A stretch of 50,717 nt of DNA from a virus, in IMG/VR virus record IMGVR_UViG_3300017605_000223, positions 1 through 50,717 of that record; one strand, written 5' to 3'. The notes beneath the pieces were generated by a model, which was not told where the DNA came from, made no database searches, and saw only the letters and a program-made list of their open reading frames with translations. A program made the translations under genes and the position numbers. This document shows, one piece after another, positions 23,627 to 31,350 of this stretch (position 1 is the first letter of the stretch; each line of letters opens with the position of its first letter).

Positions 23627-23656
23627 TTTGTAGAATCTCCCGAAGTGTGCGTTTGC

Positions 23657-23671
23657 GGGGTTTGCTACCCC
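23657..23671 (-). promoter_or_regulatory. Inverted repeat at the promoter start region (operator candidate)
   Basis: GGGGT-AGCAA-ACCCC lies directly after the -10 element of the promoter at 23672-23700 and would span the transcription start. No T-tract follows, so it is not a terminator. A repressor or activator site is possible. Confidence 0.35.
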
Positions 23672-23700
23672 AAGGTAACACCTTTGCCTCGGTTTGTCAA
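23672..23700 (-). promoter_or_regulatory. Sigma70-like promoter with extended -10
   Basis: On the minus strand, TTGACA (23700-23695) is followed after 17 bases by TACCTT (23677-23672), with TG one base upstream of the -10 (TGTTACCTT). It lies in the short gap between the gene ending at 23715 and the acidic protein starting at 23626. The same arrangement, AGCTTGAC-N15-TGTTA-NN-TTG, recurs at 27022-27050. Confidence 0.6.
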
Positions 23701-23714
23701 GCTTTATACAAAAG

Positions 23715-24110
23715 TCACCCTCTAATCCATGCGTCGTATTTCTTTTGATCACCACGTGCAGTATGAGGAATAGTATTGTGAACCATTTTCACGATTGCTG
23801 GTAAAGCATAGAGATTGAATGGATCAGCAGAACAGATAGCAGTACGAAGATCGTTTACAATTACAGCCTCTAGAAAACTACCAACCGCGTAATGTCTATC
23901 TGCGTAATTCTGAATTGACTGAATCGTTTGACGTGGAATGTGCCACGCATACGTTTCGCCATCAAATACCGCTTCATAGTAATCACGACACAAAAGTTTA
24001 TGGCGCTCAGATTCGGCCAACCATTCTATCCTACGTGATCCTTGGTGTTCCTGTCCATCAGGCATTACCCGAAGATTGTGCTCGGGATCGGATTTGCCTT
24101 CGAGTCTCAT
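23715..24110 (-). CDS. Hypothetical protein, 131 aa
   Basis: The ATG at 24110 overlaps the upstream stop as ATGA and is preceded by GAGGG; the open frame extends further but without support. The sequence starts RLEGKSDPEHNLRVMPDG and has an aromatic core (DYYEAVFDGETYAWHIPRQT). Possibly a small enzyme or binding protein; no family recognised. It is the last gene before the promoter at 23.7 kb. Confidence 0.65.
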   Translation of the reverse strand: MRLEGKSDPEHNLRVMPDGQEHQGSRRIEWLAESERHKLLCRDYYEAVFDGETYAWHIPRQTIQSIQNYADRHYAVGSFLEAVIVNDLRTAICSADPFNLYALPAIVKMVHNTIPHTARGDQKKYDAWIRG

Positions 24111-24310
24111 ATGACCCTCATTCCTAGTTTGCGTAATAGTTCTACACACTTATCAGTTGCTTGCTTCTTCTGATGCTTGTATTCGTTACTAGATGAACGA
24201 GTCATCACACGTATGTGTGAGTATATCTGACCCGCAAGCTCTGACATTTCTGCCAGATCATCCTTAGATAGAACCTCTGTTTTCGTTACGTTACTTTCAA
24301 ACTTTGGCAT
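24107..24310 (-). CDS. Small helical hypothetical protein, 67 aa
   Basis: Helical and polar (LSKDDLAEMSELAGQIYSHI, then KHQKKQATDKCVELLRKLG). It overlaps the next gene by four bases. No function recognised. Confidence 0.65.
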   Translation of the reverse strand: MPKFESNVTKTEVLSKDDLAEMSELAGQIYSHIRVMTRSSSNEYKHQKKQATDKCVELLRKLGMRVI

Positions 24311-24313
24311 CTC

Positions 24314-24718
24314 TTACTCTAGTGGTGGAGGATCATTAAATCCTGTTTGCGGTGTAATATCTCCGTTACCACCTTGTTCTCGTGCCCAATCCTTATGTAT
24401 CGCTTCTAATTCCTCGCGCCTATCAATGTCCTCAAATGATTCGGGGCCAGCCACGTCCAACTTATGTAGCCTGATAGTATCTGGACGTATAAGATTTACT
24501 ATATTAGGATACACGAACCAACGCTTTTTGCTTGGCGCTGGATTATTAAGGAATCTCCAAAACTCTTGACGCGAATAACAGAACGCAGTAACCATGTACG
24601 TCTGCGGTGGCATAGGATCAAACACGACTACAAGAAATTCCTCATAGTGTGGATGAACCTGTTCTGTTGCGCCATCAGCCAACATATCATCGGCTGTTTT
24701 ATGGATGTATATTCCCAT
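24314..24718 (-). CDS. Hypothetical protein, 134 aa
   Basis: Beta-rich N-terminal two thirds (EEFLVVVFDPMPPQTYMVTA, WFVYPNIVNLIRPDTIRLHK), then a Pro- and Gly-rich tail (NGDITPQTGFNDPPPLE). It starts three bases after the upstream stop. Function unknown. Confidence 0.65.
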   Translation of the reverse strand: MGIYIHKTADDMLADGATEQVHPHYEEFLVVVFDPMPPQTYMVTAFCYSRQEFWRFLNNPAPSKKRWFVYPNIVNLIRPDTIRLHKLDVAGPESFEDIDRREELEAIHKDWAREQGGNGDITPQTGFNDPPPLE

Positions 24719-24721
24719 GTA

Positions 24722-24934
24722 TCACCTAATAGGATGTAAGATTTCTACTTCTATTCTTTCTACACTATTAGGAACAAGAGCTTGTGAATCTGCTACATGA
24801 CTCATCATTCGTTCTATAGCAATTGCGCCTGCCGATCTGATACTACCATCATGTGATGCTTCTATCTCTTTATCGTATACCATTACTCTATGTCCTTTAG
24901 GATCGTAAGCTTTAGCTCTGAGAAGAAATTTCAT
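24722..24934 (-). CDS. Small hypothetical protein, 70 aa
   Basis: Starts MKFLLRAKAYDPKGHRVMVY and ends SVERIEVEILHPIR: a beta hairpin, a central helix (GAIAIERMMSHVAD) and a final strand. It overlaps the upstream gene by four bases. Function unknown. Confidence 0.65.
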   Translation of the reverse strand: MKFLLRAKAYDPKGHRVMVYDKEIEASHDGSIRSAGAIAIERMMSHVADSQALVPNSVERIEVEILHPIR

Positions 24935-25203
24935 CCTATTCCTCCCGGTGGTTTCAAATCATCGGGATCAGGTTCCCACGCTTTCTGTTCAGGTGTATCA
25001 CCCGGACCATCTACTTCTGCGTAAATCTTCTTTAACTCTTCATCGAAGTTATCTAGCTTCTCAGCAACTACAACAGATTGTTTCTCTAGTGAATCCATCT
25101 CTACGTTTACACCACCAGTAAGCCAATGAAGATTGGATACTGATTGGTATAGTATGAATGCTAACTCTTGTACCCTTTTCTTCTGCTCATCGTCGAGATA
25201 CAT
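24931..25203 (-). CDS. Small helical hypothetical protein, 90 aa
   Basis: Probable helical hairpin or coiled coil (KKRVQELAFILYQSVSNLHW and EKQSVVVAEKLDNFDEELKK) with a Pro/Asp-rich tail. Function unknown. Confidence 0.65.
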   Translation of the reverse strand: MYLDDEQKKRVQELAFILYQSVSNLHWLTGGVNVEMDSLEKQSVVVAEKLDNFDEELKKIYAEVDGPGDTPEQKAWEPDPDDLKPPGGIG

Positions 25204-25204
25204 A

Positions 25205-25384
25205 TTACTTCTCTCTTCTTATAGAGGGGCGATGCATCATTGCGTGCGCTGCCATCCAACGCCACCGCTGATAGTAACTAAGATTCTTAGGTGGTGTTTC
25301 TTCACAGATTGCACATATGTTACGCAACCCTCTACCTGCGTTGCACGTTTGAAAGAAACTGTCCCACCCTCGTGGCAAGTACAT
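25205..25384 (-). CDS. Small Cys-containing hypothetical protein, 59 aa
   Basis: The ATG at 25384 gives a product starting MYLPRGWDSFFQTCNAGRGL with a CAIC pair and a tryptophan-rich basic helix (YYQRWRWMAAHAMMH). The longer frame to 25513 lies inside the upstream gene and looks like a shadow. The overlap with that gene is 53 bp, so the start is uncertain. Confidence 0.5.
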   Translation of the reverse strand: MYLPRGWDSFFQTCNAGRGLRNICAICEETPPKNLSYYQRWRWMAAHAMMHRPSIRREK

Positions 25385-25673
25385 CGAAACCAATTCCGAA
25401 CCGATTGGAGAATGTTTCGATATTGCTGTACGTGTGGCCGCAGACGAATGTGATGAATGCTTCTTTGACTTGTTCGCCTTGCGCGCCAAGCTTGAATGGG
25501 TCACCGAATACATCCTCCACTTTTTGTGTTAATTCTTTTTCTGTTTTATTCTTGTTATTACGTAGGATCGCTAACTCCCGCATTCTCTTGCGACCCTTTG
25601 GTGTTTGACTCCAATGCTTCTTCTTCTTCTTCTTCTTTTTGTTCGGTTGTGCTGTCTTTGGATGTGTTGCCAT
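25332..25673 (-). CDS. Lys-rich hypothetical protein, 113 aa
   Basis: Starts MATHPKTAQPN and then has eight consecutive lysines, encoded by an AAG repeat (about 25618-25640). A basic region with SQTPKGRKRM and a helical C-terminal half with GHTYSNIETFSNRFGIGFDV follow; the latter could be a helix-turn-helix. The first 116 bp overlap the 3' end of the upstream gene in another frame, where the same repeat encodes a Glu tract. Confidence 0.6.
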   Translation of the reverse strand: MATHPKTAQPNKKKKKKKKHWSQTPKGRKRMRELAILRNNKNKTEKELTQKVEDVFGDPFKLGAQGEQVKEAFITFVCGHTYSNIETFSNRFGIGFDVLATRVGQFLSNVQRR

Positions 25674-25950
25674 AACGTTGCCTCGCTACTGTCCAGTGAG
25701 AGTGTGCGCGTTCAAGATTCTTTACCATCTCTTTCTCTAGGATCTTAACCGCGCCATTAAGGAACATCACACGTGTCTCATAGTTTTCCTCCAGTTTGTT
25801 TAAGTTATTACGTGTAAGACATAACGCAGTAATCGCATGTTCCTGTTGGCCCGCTAATATCAGACACCCAAATGCGGCAGATTTCTCACCGCTTAGACGT
25901 AGGTTCTGTATTACTTCTGAGCTAAACTGTTGTTCATGAAATTCGGGCAT
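25558..25950 (-). CDS. Helical hypothetical protein with C-terminal Glu tract, 130 aa
   Basis: The ATG at 25950 overlaps the upstream stop as TAATG. The body is helical (VIQNLRLSGEKSAAFGCLIL and NYETRVMFLNGAVKILEKEM). Near the C-terminus is a KEEEEEEA tract encoded by the GAA/AAG repeat, then a polar tail. The last 116 bp overlap the Lys-rich gene. Function unknown. Confidence 0.6.
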   Translation of the reverse strand: MPEFHEQQFSSEVIQNLRLSGEKSAAFGCLILAGQQEHAITALCLTRNNLNKLEENYETRVMFLNGAVKILEKEMVKNLERAHSHWTVARQRYGNTSKDSTTEQKEEEEEEALESNTKGSQENAGVSDPT

Positions 25951-26306
25951 TACATTAGTCTCGCTGGACACACACATTGCGTGAGGGGCTTATTACAACG
26001 ACGACAAATCACATCACTTAAACGTGGCCCATCTTCTAACAATGCAAGTGTAGCTGTAGCTGTTCTATCACTAACAGGCTTCTCACGTAATCTTAGATTA
26101 ATGTCATCCAGTGTAATCATACGCCCATTGCGGGTGCCAGGATGATAGACTGTGTATTCATGTGGATCTAGGAATGTGGCTGAGTGTCTACTATCATAGT
26201 GAGGTACTTTACATTCAACAATTGTGGAGCGGGCCGCGAGCCATAACGCATCTGGCTCTGCGTATTCTACTCTGCGTCCTTCATTATCAATAACTAGATG
26301 AATCAT
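25950..26306 (-). CDS. Hypothetical protein with C-terminal Cys cluster, 118 aa
   Basis: The beta-rich body includes VIDNEGRRVEYAEPDALWLA and HEYTVYHPGTRNGRMITLDD. The end, CRRCNKPLTQCVC, has a CxxC and a CxC, likely a small zinc ribbon. It starts MIHLVIDNEG, a pattern of many phage hypothetical proteins. Possibly DNA- or RNA-binding. Confidence 0.65.
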   Translation of the reverse strand: MIHLVIDNEGRRVEYAEPDALWLAARSTIVECKVPHYDSRHSATFLDPHEYTVYHPGTRNGRMITLDDINLRLREKPVSDRTATATLALLEDGPRLSDVICRRCNKPLTQCVCPARLM

Positions 26307-26342
26307 AAGAGCCCCGTGTAAACCTTTAAGGAGATTACGTTA

Positions 26343-26525
26343 TTAGAACCAGCGTTCATCAACCTGACGTGGTGGATTCTCAATACGCGAACCGATATCC
26401 CAACCCATCCAACCGAACAATGCAACCGTTCCTGCAAATGCAGCCCAGAACCACCACGGTCCCGGCAAGAAAATGAAACCACGACGATCACGCATACGCT
26501 TCCACCTGCGAGTAATGAAATACAT
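26343..26525 (-). CDS. Small single-pass membrane protein, 60 aa
   Basis: The ATG at 26525 follows GGAGG by nine bases. A basic N-terminus (RRWKRMRDRRG) precedes one hydrophobic segment (FWAAFAGTVALFGWMGWDIG) and a polar end. By the positive-inside rule the N-terminus would be cytoplasmic. Function unknown; possibly an inner-membrane effector. Confidence 0.65.
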   Translation of the reverse strand: MYFITRRWKRMRDRRGFIFLPGPWWFWAAFAGTVALFGWMGWDIGSRIENPPRQVDERWF

Positions 26526-26571
26526 ATAGAGCAACCTCCATTCTACATACGTATTGGAGGCTTACACGGGG

Positions 26572-26742
26572 TCATCTCTCATGAATGTGACAGCGTATTC
26601 TCATATCCTCGTTTGCTTTCATCTCCATTACCATTGCATGATTAGCTACGATCTGTAAGAACTCTTCCTCGCTCATATCAGGTGAGCTAGTGAAAAATTC
26701 CAACCGTAGAATTTTAGTATGCTTAGGATTTATTTCACACAT
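26572..26742 (-). CDS. Small hypothetical protein, 56 aa
   Basis: Intact frame from ATG 26742 (overlapping the upstream stop as TAATG) to TGA 26572. It begins MCEINPKHTKILRLEFFTSS and continues with an acidic helix rich in Met (VMEMKANEDM). The junction style supports it. Function unknown. Confidence 0.65.
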   Translation of the reverse strand: MCEINPKHTKILRLEFFTSSPDMSEEEFLQIVANHAMVMEMKANEDMRIRCHIHER

Positions 26743-26999
26743 TATGGTTTATCCCCTGTGCGTATTACTACCTGCGTATCTGCTGGAAGTATGAATGATT
26801 TCGCACGATATGATAAGGCGGGTAGAACATATTCTACTTCAACTAATTCTCCTTCCTTAATCATTCGATTCATTACATCAATCCACTCCTCACCATAGAT
26901 AAACAACTCTACAGCAAGCTCTGTAGCCTTGAGCCCCTGCTTTAATTCTACGATATTCTTGATATGGTCATGTATGCGACTGTATCTTATCGTATCCAT
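26742..26999 (-). CDS. Hypothetical protein, 85 aa
   Basis: The ATG at 26999 follows GGGAG; the frame extends upstream over a promoter-like sequence but is unlikely to be used. Starts MDTIRYSRIHDHIKNIVELK, then helical with GEEWIDVMNRMIKEGELVEV, which resembles a winged-helix layout. It is the first gene after the promoter at 27022-27050. Confidence 0.65.
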   Translation of the reverse strand: MDTIRYSRIHDHIKNIVELKQGLKATELAVELFIYGEEWIDVMNRMIKEGELVEVEYVLPALSYRAKSFILPADTQVVIRTGDKP

Positions 27000-27013
27000 G
27001 TATAACTCCCTGT

Positions 27014-27034
27014 GGCCTAACAACTTAACAGGCC
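27014..27034 (-). promoter_or_regulatory. Inverted repeat across the -10 element (operator candidate)
   Basis: GGCCT (27014-27018) and AGGCC (27030-27034) form a dyad that spans the -10 of the promoter at 27022-27050. The interior is also partly symmetrical. A repressor bound here would block the promoter. Confidence 0.4.
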
Positions 27035-27050
27035 GGTACAAAAAAGTCAA
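27022..27050 (-). promoter_or_regulatory. Sigma70-like promoter with extended -10
   Basis: On the minus strand, TTGACT (27050-27045), a 17-base spacer and TAAGTT (27027-27022), with TG one base before the -10 (TGTTAAGTT). It shares AGCTTGAC and TGTTA at identical spacing with the promoter at 23672-23700 and stands in the non-coding gap before the gene at 26999. Confidence 0.6.
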
Positions 27051-27088
27051 GCTGGCACGATTCTTGCTGTACCCTGCCAATAGATTTC

Positions 27089-27175
27089 CTACTCATCGTC
27101 ATACACCAATAGATTGTATACCATGCGTAGAGAAACGATTAAAGCAATAACCAAGATGACACGTTGCGCGTTCAT
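27089..27175 (-). CDS. Membrane microprotein, 28 aa
   Basis: ATG at 27175 preceded by GGGAG. The product MNAQRVILVIALIVSLRMVY plus eight residues (ending VYDDE) has one hydrophobic segment and an acidic tail. Too short for certainty, but the ribosome site and position in an otherwise empty gap support translation. Confidence 0.45.
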   Translation of the reverse strand: MNAQRVILVIALIVSLRMVYNLLVYDDE

Positions 27176-27238
27176 GGTTGATATCTCCCACACATTATAC
27201 CTAACACAAACAACCCGTAAATTATGGCTAGTATGTAA

Positions 27239-27421
27239 TCAAGTACCGATCTGTTCTGCCCCGAGGATGACTTGTTTGTTTTCATGGTCGTTAACCATTC
27301 CTTTGATTTCTTTGTCATCGCCATATGGATTATAAATTTTCATTTCATAATCCAGTGATGGGGAACCATCATCCACATATGGAATTCCCATTGCGTCTAA
27401 TGCTTGCCTGAACGTTATCAT
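27239..27421 (-). CDS. Small acidic hypothetical protein, 60 aa
   Basis: Starts MITFRQALDAMGIPYVDDGS and contains a beta segment (YEMKIYNPYGDDKEIKGMV). Its start overlaps the stop of the upstream membrane-protein gene by four bases. Function unknown. Confidence 0.65.
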   Translation of the reverse strand: MITFRQALDAMGIPYVDDGSPSLDYEMKIYNPYGDDKEIKGMVNDHENKQVILGAEQIGT

Positions 27422-27609
27422 CTATCCTCTCCAAATCCCTGCGGTAGTTGTACCTGACAAACAATATCACGATACTCGATAGGTGCGCAGTAAGATGTTA
27501 GCGCATTGTATAATCTAACTTCCGGTGTCATGTGTCTATCTTGGTATACCATACCTAAGAGATATCCGATTACTAATCCTAGGAGGATATACATGTGTGA
27601 GTGTTTCAT
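27418..27609 (-). CDS. Small N-terminally anchored protein, 63 aa
   Basis: One N-terminal membrane segment (MYILLGLVIGYLLGMVYQ) followed by a soluble part with two cysteines (SYCAPIEYRDIVCQVQLPQG) that could form a disulfide outside the cytoplasm. It overlaps its neighbours by four bases on each side. Possibly a superinfection or envelope factor; not recognised. Confidence 0.65.
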   Translation of the reverse strand: MKHSHMYILLGLVIGYLLGMVYQDRHMTPEVRLYNALTSYCAPIEYRDIVCQVQLPQGFGEDR

Positions 27610-27785
27610 TTAGTTACCACATAGTAATGGGTTAATGTGTAGAAACCATTGCCCACTTCCAATACAGTATCCGTATGAGCTAGTGATACACGCATACCCG
27701 GTGTCAATGGTGTGTGCGCTTGAAAATCTGGATCGACAATTACATGTCGTTCCTGTCTTAGGTTCTGCGGTGGTAGTTGCATCAT
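27606..27785 (-). CDS. Small hypothetical protein, 59 aa
   Basis: Starts MMQLPPQNLRQERHVIVDPD and contains TPLTPGMRVSLAHTDTVLEV, which looks like an SH3-like small barrel. ATG at 27785 has GGAG upstream and overlaps the previous stop; the stop overlaps the next start (ATGA). Function unknown. Confidence 0.65.
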   Translation of the reverse strand: MMQLPPQNLRQERHVIVDPDFQAHTPLTPGMRVSLAHTDTVLEVGNGFYTLTHYYVVTK

Positions 27786-27946
27786 TTCTTATTCTCCAAA
27801 TCTAGTGCGTCAGCAGCATCCTTATAGATATCTGCTCGCAGTAGTGTCATTGTACGCATCTCACTATCCTTCGGAAACTTATCTGCCATTAATTTTAACA
27901 ACCCTGCCGAGCGCCTAAGATTATCAGCGCAATGACATTTGCACAT
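27782..27946 (-). CDS. Small hypothetical protein with Cys/His N-terminus, 54 aa
   Basis: Starts MCKCHCADNLRRSAGLLKLM and continues as a charged helix. The CKCHC cluster could bind a metal ion. The stop overlaps the next start as ATGA. Function unknown. Confidence 0.6.
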   Translation of the reverse strand: MCKCHCADNLRRSAGLLKLMADKFPKDSEMRTMTLLRADIYKDAADALDLENKK

Positions 27947-27948
27947 GA

Positions 27949-28137
27949 TTACCCCTGTGTGTAAACGATAGAGCCAGTTTCAGGATCACGAAACGGGTGA
28001 TTATCTGTATTATCATCAATTACAACATCAACTGATAGCTTTCCGCCTTCACGATTACCTGAATCGTGAGCCATTTGCCATGCAACAGCGTATATATTCT
28101 TTGGCAATGGTTCTCGTGCCCCGAGCCATCTAAACAT
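27949..28137 (-). CDS. Small hypothetical protein, 62 aa
   Basis: ATG at 28137 (TAATG overlap with the upstream stop, GGAGG five bases before). Starts MFRWLGAREPLPKNIYAVAW and ends in an acidic, polar stretch. Function unknown. Confidence 0.65.
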   Translation of the reverse strand: MFRWLGAREPLPKNIYAVAWQMAHDSGNREGGKLSVDVVIDDNTDNHPFRDPETGSIVYTQG

Positions 28138-28262
28138 TATACCCTCCAGCATTTTCTACATAGCCATTTCCACTTTGCGCGCACGCGCCATCCGTAGAGT
28201 TTAGTTTCCTTCTTACAGTGTTCACAGATTCCCCACTTCTCTGCTTTGTCTGCGCGTCTCAT
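28137..28262 (-). CDS. Zinc-ribbon microprotein, 41 aa
   Basis: Starts MRRADKAEKWGICEHCKKET and ends WLCRKCWRV. Two CxxC pairs separated by a basic, aromatic segment form a likely four-cysteine zinc ribbon. The ATG at 28262 lies just after the helicase stop; the longer frame (to 28367) is inside the helicase gene. It may bind nucleic acid or assist the helicase. Confidence 0.6.
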   Translation of the reverse strand: MRRADKAEKWGICEHCKKETKLYGWRVRAKWKWLCRKCWRV

Positions 28263-28269
28263 GATATCT

Positions 28270-30513
28270 CTAACTCGCTTTCTTGGAGCGGGCCTCATAC
28301 ATTGCATCACGCATTCTCTTGAGTAGATCGCTCGCAACGCTCTCATCTCCAGTAATCTGCTTACCATCTACAACTTGACCGATCAATGCACGCTTCTCAT
28401 GGATCAATTCTTGAATCCATTCCTCAATTGTATCTGTTGCAACTAGATATGTGACATTGGCGCCATGCAAGTTAGATAGCCGCCCGTATGCGCGACCGAT
28501 ACACTGGTCGTGATCCTTTGGTGTCCAAAACAAATCAGCTTTGATTACATATCCAGCGCGTGTTAAATTAAGCCCTTCTTGTGCTACACCCTTTGTAGCT
28601 ACTAGGAAATGGATGTTATCGTTATTCTGAAATTGATCCTCTACTGCTGTACGCGCTTGTCCTTGTTCAACTTCACCTGTAAGTAATACACATTCATCAC
28701 CTAGACGTTTGGCAATAGCTTTGGCTACTGGCACAAACTGTGTAAAGATGATTACCTTGTTATTCTTCTCATCTTCTGGTGCAGAATCATATTGTTCTAC
28801 TGCCAAATCAGCTACAGCTTCGATCTTGGCGATAGATGCGATTTGTTTCAATCTCATAATCTGTGCGAGCATACTTGTAATCTCTTGCTGTGCTCCTGCG
28901 CGCGTTGGGTCCCAATCTGCCATGATTGTGTATACGCCAGCAAGTACCTTTTCGTATAGCTTACGAGCTTTTGGTGGCAATTCAAACCACTTGACAATCT
29001 CATTAATTGGTGGCAAATCTTTGATTACATCTTTCTTCAAACGTCTGATTGCTAGAAACTTGAGGATTTCGCGTAGTTGATCCACGTTACGCGCATACTT
29101 CCCATCACCATACTGTGTGGTGAATGTCTGTTCATATGGGAATGTGTCTGGATCAATGATTGTGAGCAACGGCCACAATTCATCCACACGATTTACAACT
29201 GGCGTACCTGTAGCGATGGACGCATGTAATACACTCTTGAGCATTCGTCCAGCTTGACTACGTAATGAATCACTGTTCTTGAGATAATGGCCCTCGTCGA
29301 ATCCAATGAATGAGAATCCCATTTGATCTATGAGATTCACCCACGGCCACACATCTTCTTCCTTGTGCAATACATCTCTACCATCAGCTTCATTCTTAGT
29401 CACATATGGTTCAATCTTCACGCGCGTAGCAAGTGCATCATAGTTAATCAGGAAAATCTCAGGCTGGCCCATCATCATAACCATCATATCGTGTTGGTTA
29501 GGTTGACGACCAGATAGAATGTGTGCATCTATTCCTGTGAGTTTCTTAACCTCACGTTTCCAATTGATAATCAGATTTGCTGGTACACAGAATAGAGCTT
29601 TGTATCTACGTACTTTCTCATCTTTCTCTTTCTCTGCACGACGCTTAAGAATCTGTCTCCATACGAAAGCTAACTCTTGCCACGTTTTACCCAATCCCAT
29701 TTCATCCCAGCACATCCATCTACCTTCGGCAGCTTCCGCATACGCTACACCTACACGCTGAAATGGGCGCAATTCAAATGGTTTGCCGGTATCTGGATTA
29801 ATGCCAATAAACATTGCATCTATATCTGCGTCCTCAGCTTTAAGTAATGCAACTAGTCTATTGCGCTTCTCAGCTTGTGCGATAGCTGTAGATAATGCTT
29901 CTTCACTCCACTTAACTATATACTTCTTCATGGAATCAGCGGTGAGATTAGCGTATAGACGCCATCCCTCACTAAGAGGCACAACTACATTATTGTGTGT
30001 ATTGTCTTGTGCTACGGACCAACGTGTTCCCGGTATACCCGAGAATGGATTTGCTGGAGCGTTGTTATAGAGGATTACACTGTATTGCTTCTTATCAATA
30101 TCCACGACATAATCAGGTGTACGCTCATTATGAATGATACGAGTGAAGATGTTAATTGATTCACGATCTGGCGTTTGATCCTTGAATACAAACTTAATAG
30201 GTGTATTGTCAGACAGGAAATCGCCTAATACTGTGAGGAAATCCCAACGTGATAGCACATGCGTTGCTCCCACAAACTTGTGTGAGTCAAACGTATGTAG
30301 ATAATCCACAACGTCATCACGTACAGTAATGGTAAAGAATACAGCTTGCTCGTGCACGTCAAATTTATTGACTCGCACTTCTACGGGTCTTTCCATTAAT
30401 AGCCGCTTGTGTTCTGCCTCTTCCAAAAGCTTACGCTTTTCTGCTAACTCACGTAATTGTTTCTCTAACATTTGTTCTTGCGCCAATATGGCGTCAATAT
30501 CTTCTTTAGACAT
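28270..30513 (-). CDS. SNF2-family DNA helicase/translocase, 747 aa
   Basis: Contains both RecA-like lobes of a superfamily 2 SNF2-type enzyme. Residues 1-240 are an N-terminal extension that starts with a coiled coil. Motif Q/I follows as LRPFQRVGVAYA and DEMGLGKT (270-277). Motif II is DEGH in FIGFDEGHYLKN. Lobe 2 has IIFTQFVPVAKAI, LLTGEV, ATKGVAQEGLNLTRAGYVI and motif VI QCIGRAYGR. Such enzymes move on duplex DNA and are common in phage replication regions, where they may aid recombination or displace proteins. It lies three bases downstream of the 178-aa gene. Confidence 0.9.
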   Translation of the reverse strand: MSKEDIDAILAQEQMLEKQLRELAEKRKLLEEAEHKRLLMERPVEVRVNKFDVHEQAVFFTITVRDDVVDYLHTFDSHKFVGATHVLSRWDFLTVLGDFLSDNTPIKFVFKDQTPDRESINIFTRIIHNERTPDYVVDIDKKQYSVILYNNAPANPFSGIPGTRWSVAQDNTHNNVVVPLSEGWRLYANLTADSMKKYIVKWSEEALSTAIAQAEKRNRLVALLKAEDADIDAMFIGINPDTGKPFELRPFQRVGVAYAEAAEGRWMCWDEMGLGKTWQELAFVWRQILKRRAEKEKDEKVRRYKALFCVPANLIINWKREVKKLTGIDAHILSGRQPNQHDMMVMMMGQPEIFLINYDALATRVKIEPYVTKNEADGRDVLHKEEDVWPWVNLIDQMGFSFIGFDEGHYLKNSDSLRSQAGRMLKSVLHASIATGTPVVNRVDELWPLLTIIDPDTFPYEQTFTTQYGDGKYARNVDQLREILKFLAIRRLKKDVIKDLPPINEIVKWFELPPKARKLYEKVLAGVYTIMADWDPTRAGAQQEITSMLAQIMRLKQIASIAKIEAVADLAVEQYDSAPEDEKNNKVIIFTQFVPVAKAIAKRLGDECVLLTGEVEQGQARTAVEDQFQNNDNIHFLVATKGVAQEGLNLTRAGYVIKADLFWTPKDHDQCIGRAYGRLSNLHGANVTYLVATDTIEEWIQELIHEKRALIGQVVDGKQITGDESVASDLLKRMRDAMYEARSKKAS

Positions 30514-30515
30514 AT

Positions 30516-31052
30516 CTATTCACCTAACACTTTCCTACAAAGCAACATATACGCCTCTGTCTGTAAATCGTGAGCCAATAAACCTTCACCACTTACCATA
30601 ACAGACTGGCCCGTTTTCTTGTGAAGCATCATAACGCTAGTAAATGTGTGAGTCTCATATTCAGATGTACGCAGCAACTTCTTTCCCTCATGGATGTTCT
30701 CGAATCTGTCATTAATGCGGCGGTTGCGTGATTCGTTAGTTTGAATCGCGGACAAATCTTTAATGTGACGTGAGGGAGTCTTACCGATTACATCTAATGC
30801 ATGGCGGAGAGTATATTTGAAATTCTTGTCTAGTGCAGACATTCCGAATATGATTGTTCCACGGCTAGTGGACTTATCATAATCGTAATTCCATACATCC
30901 GTACCTAAGCGGTCATCCCATTTTAGATCCAAATTCGCAGGATCTAGATTGTAGGATGGGGCCATTTCGTGCATAGCCGATATCGCGGCTTTCTGCACAA
31001 ATGCTAGAAATTTCTCTAGCTGGCCCGTTGTGTATTGTGAGGATTCGGCCAT
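30516..31052 (-). CDS. Hypothetical protein, early leftward gene, 178 aa
   Basis: No family was recognised. The N-terminal helical part (YTTGQLEKFLAFVQKAAISA) leads into a mixed region with WDDRLGTDVWNYDYDKSTSR and a C-terminal THTFTSVMMLHKKTGQSVMV. The ribosome site is strong (AGGGAGG before the ATG). It is first, or second after a doubtful small frame, of the leftward operon after the control region, so it is probably expressed early with the helicase. Confidence 0.75.
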   Translation of the reverse strand: MAESSQYTTGQLEKFLAFVQKAAISAMHEMAPSYNLDPANLDLKWDDRLGTDVWNYDYDKSTSRGTIIFGMSALDKNFKYTLRHALDVIGKTPSRHIKDLSAIQTNESRNRRINDRFENIHEGKKLLRTSEYETHTFTSVMMLHKKTGQSVMVSGEGLLAHDLQTEAYMLLCRKVLGE

Positions 31053-31056
31053 TTTG

Positions 31057-31254
31057 TTATTGCCTCCCTTGTGTGTATACGTGAGCGACTGTGTATATAC
31101 GGCGGTGAGAGAAGTTTTTTCGTTGCCAGAGTGGCATATCTTGTGCCACAGCTAACTCATTGTCACATAACGACTTAACTACGACTGTTGTTACATATAC
31201 ACCACACATTGTAGTGTACTCGCAACATAGGCAAGAATCATGCCACATTTTCAT
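31057..31254 (-). CDS. Possible small Cys-rich protein, 65 aa
   Basis: An open frame with CLCC and further cysteines near the N-terminus and a basic C-terminal half (WQRKNFSHRRIYTVAHVY). It ends five bases before the strong ribosome site of the next gene. No clear ribosome site of its own was seen, and it enters a compositionally odd region, so it may be spurious. A shorter start at an internal ATG is possible. Confidence 0.35.
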   Translation of the reverse strand: MKMWHDSCLCCEYTTMCGVYVTTVVVKSLCDNELAVAQDMPLWQRKNFSHRRIYTVAHVYTQGRQ

Positions 31255-31350
31255 ACAATTATAGATTTGTGTATATATGAGTGTTATTTGTGTCTATACA
31301 TATGCCTCATACTTACACATACACTAGTGTTCATTTATATATCTAACACT

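Noticed and set aside
27170-27240. A hydrophobic frame (DYILAIIYGLFVLGIMCGRY) ending in an ATGA overlap with the 28-aa gene
   Set aside because: No ATG, GTG or TTG start gives a product of useful length that includes the hydrophobic part.
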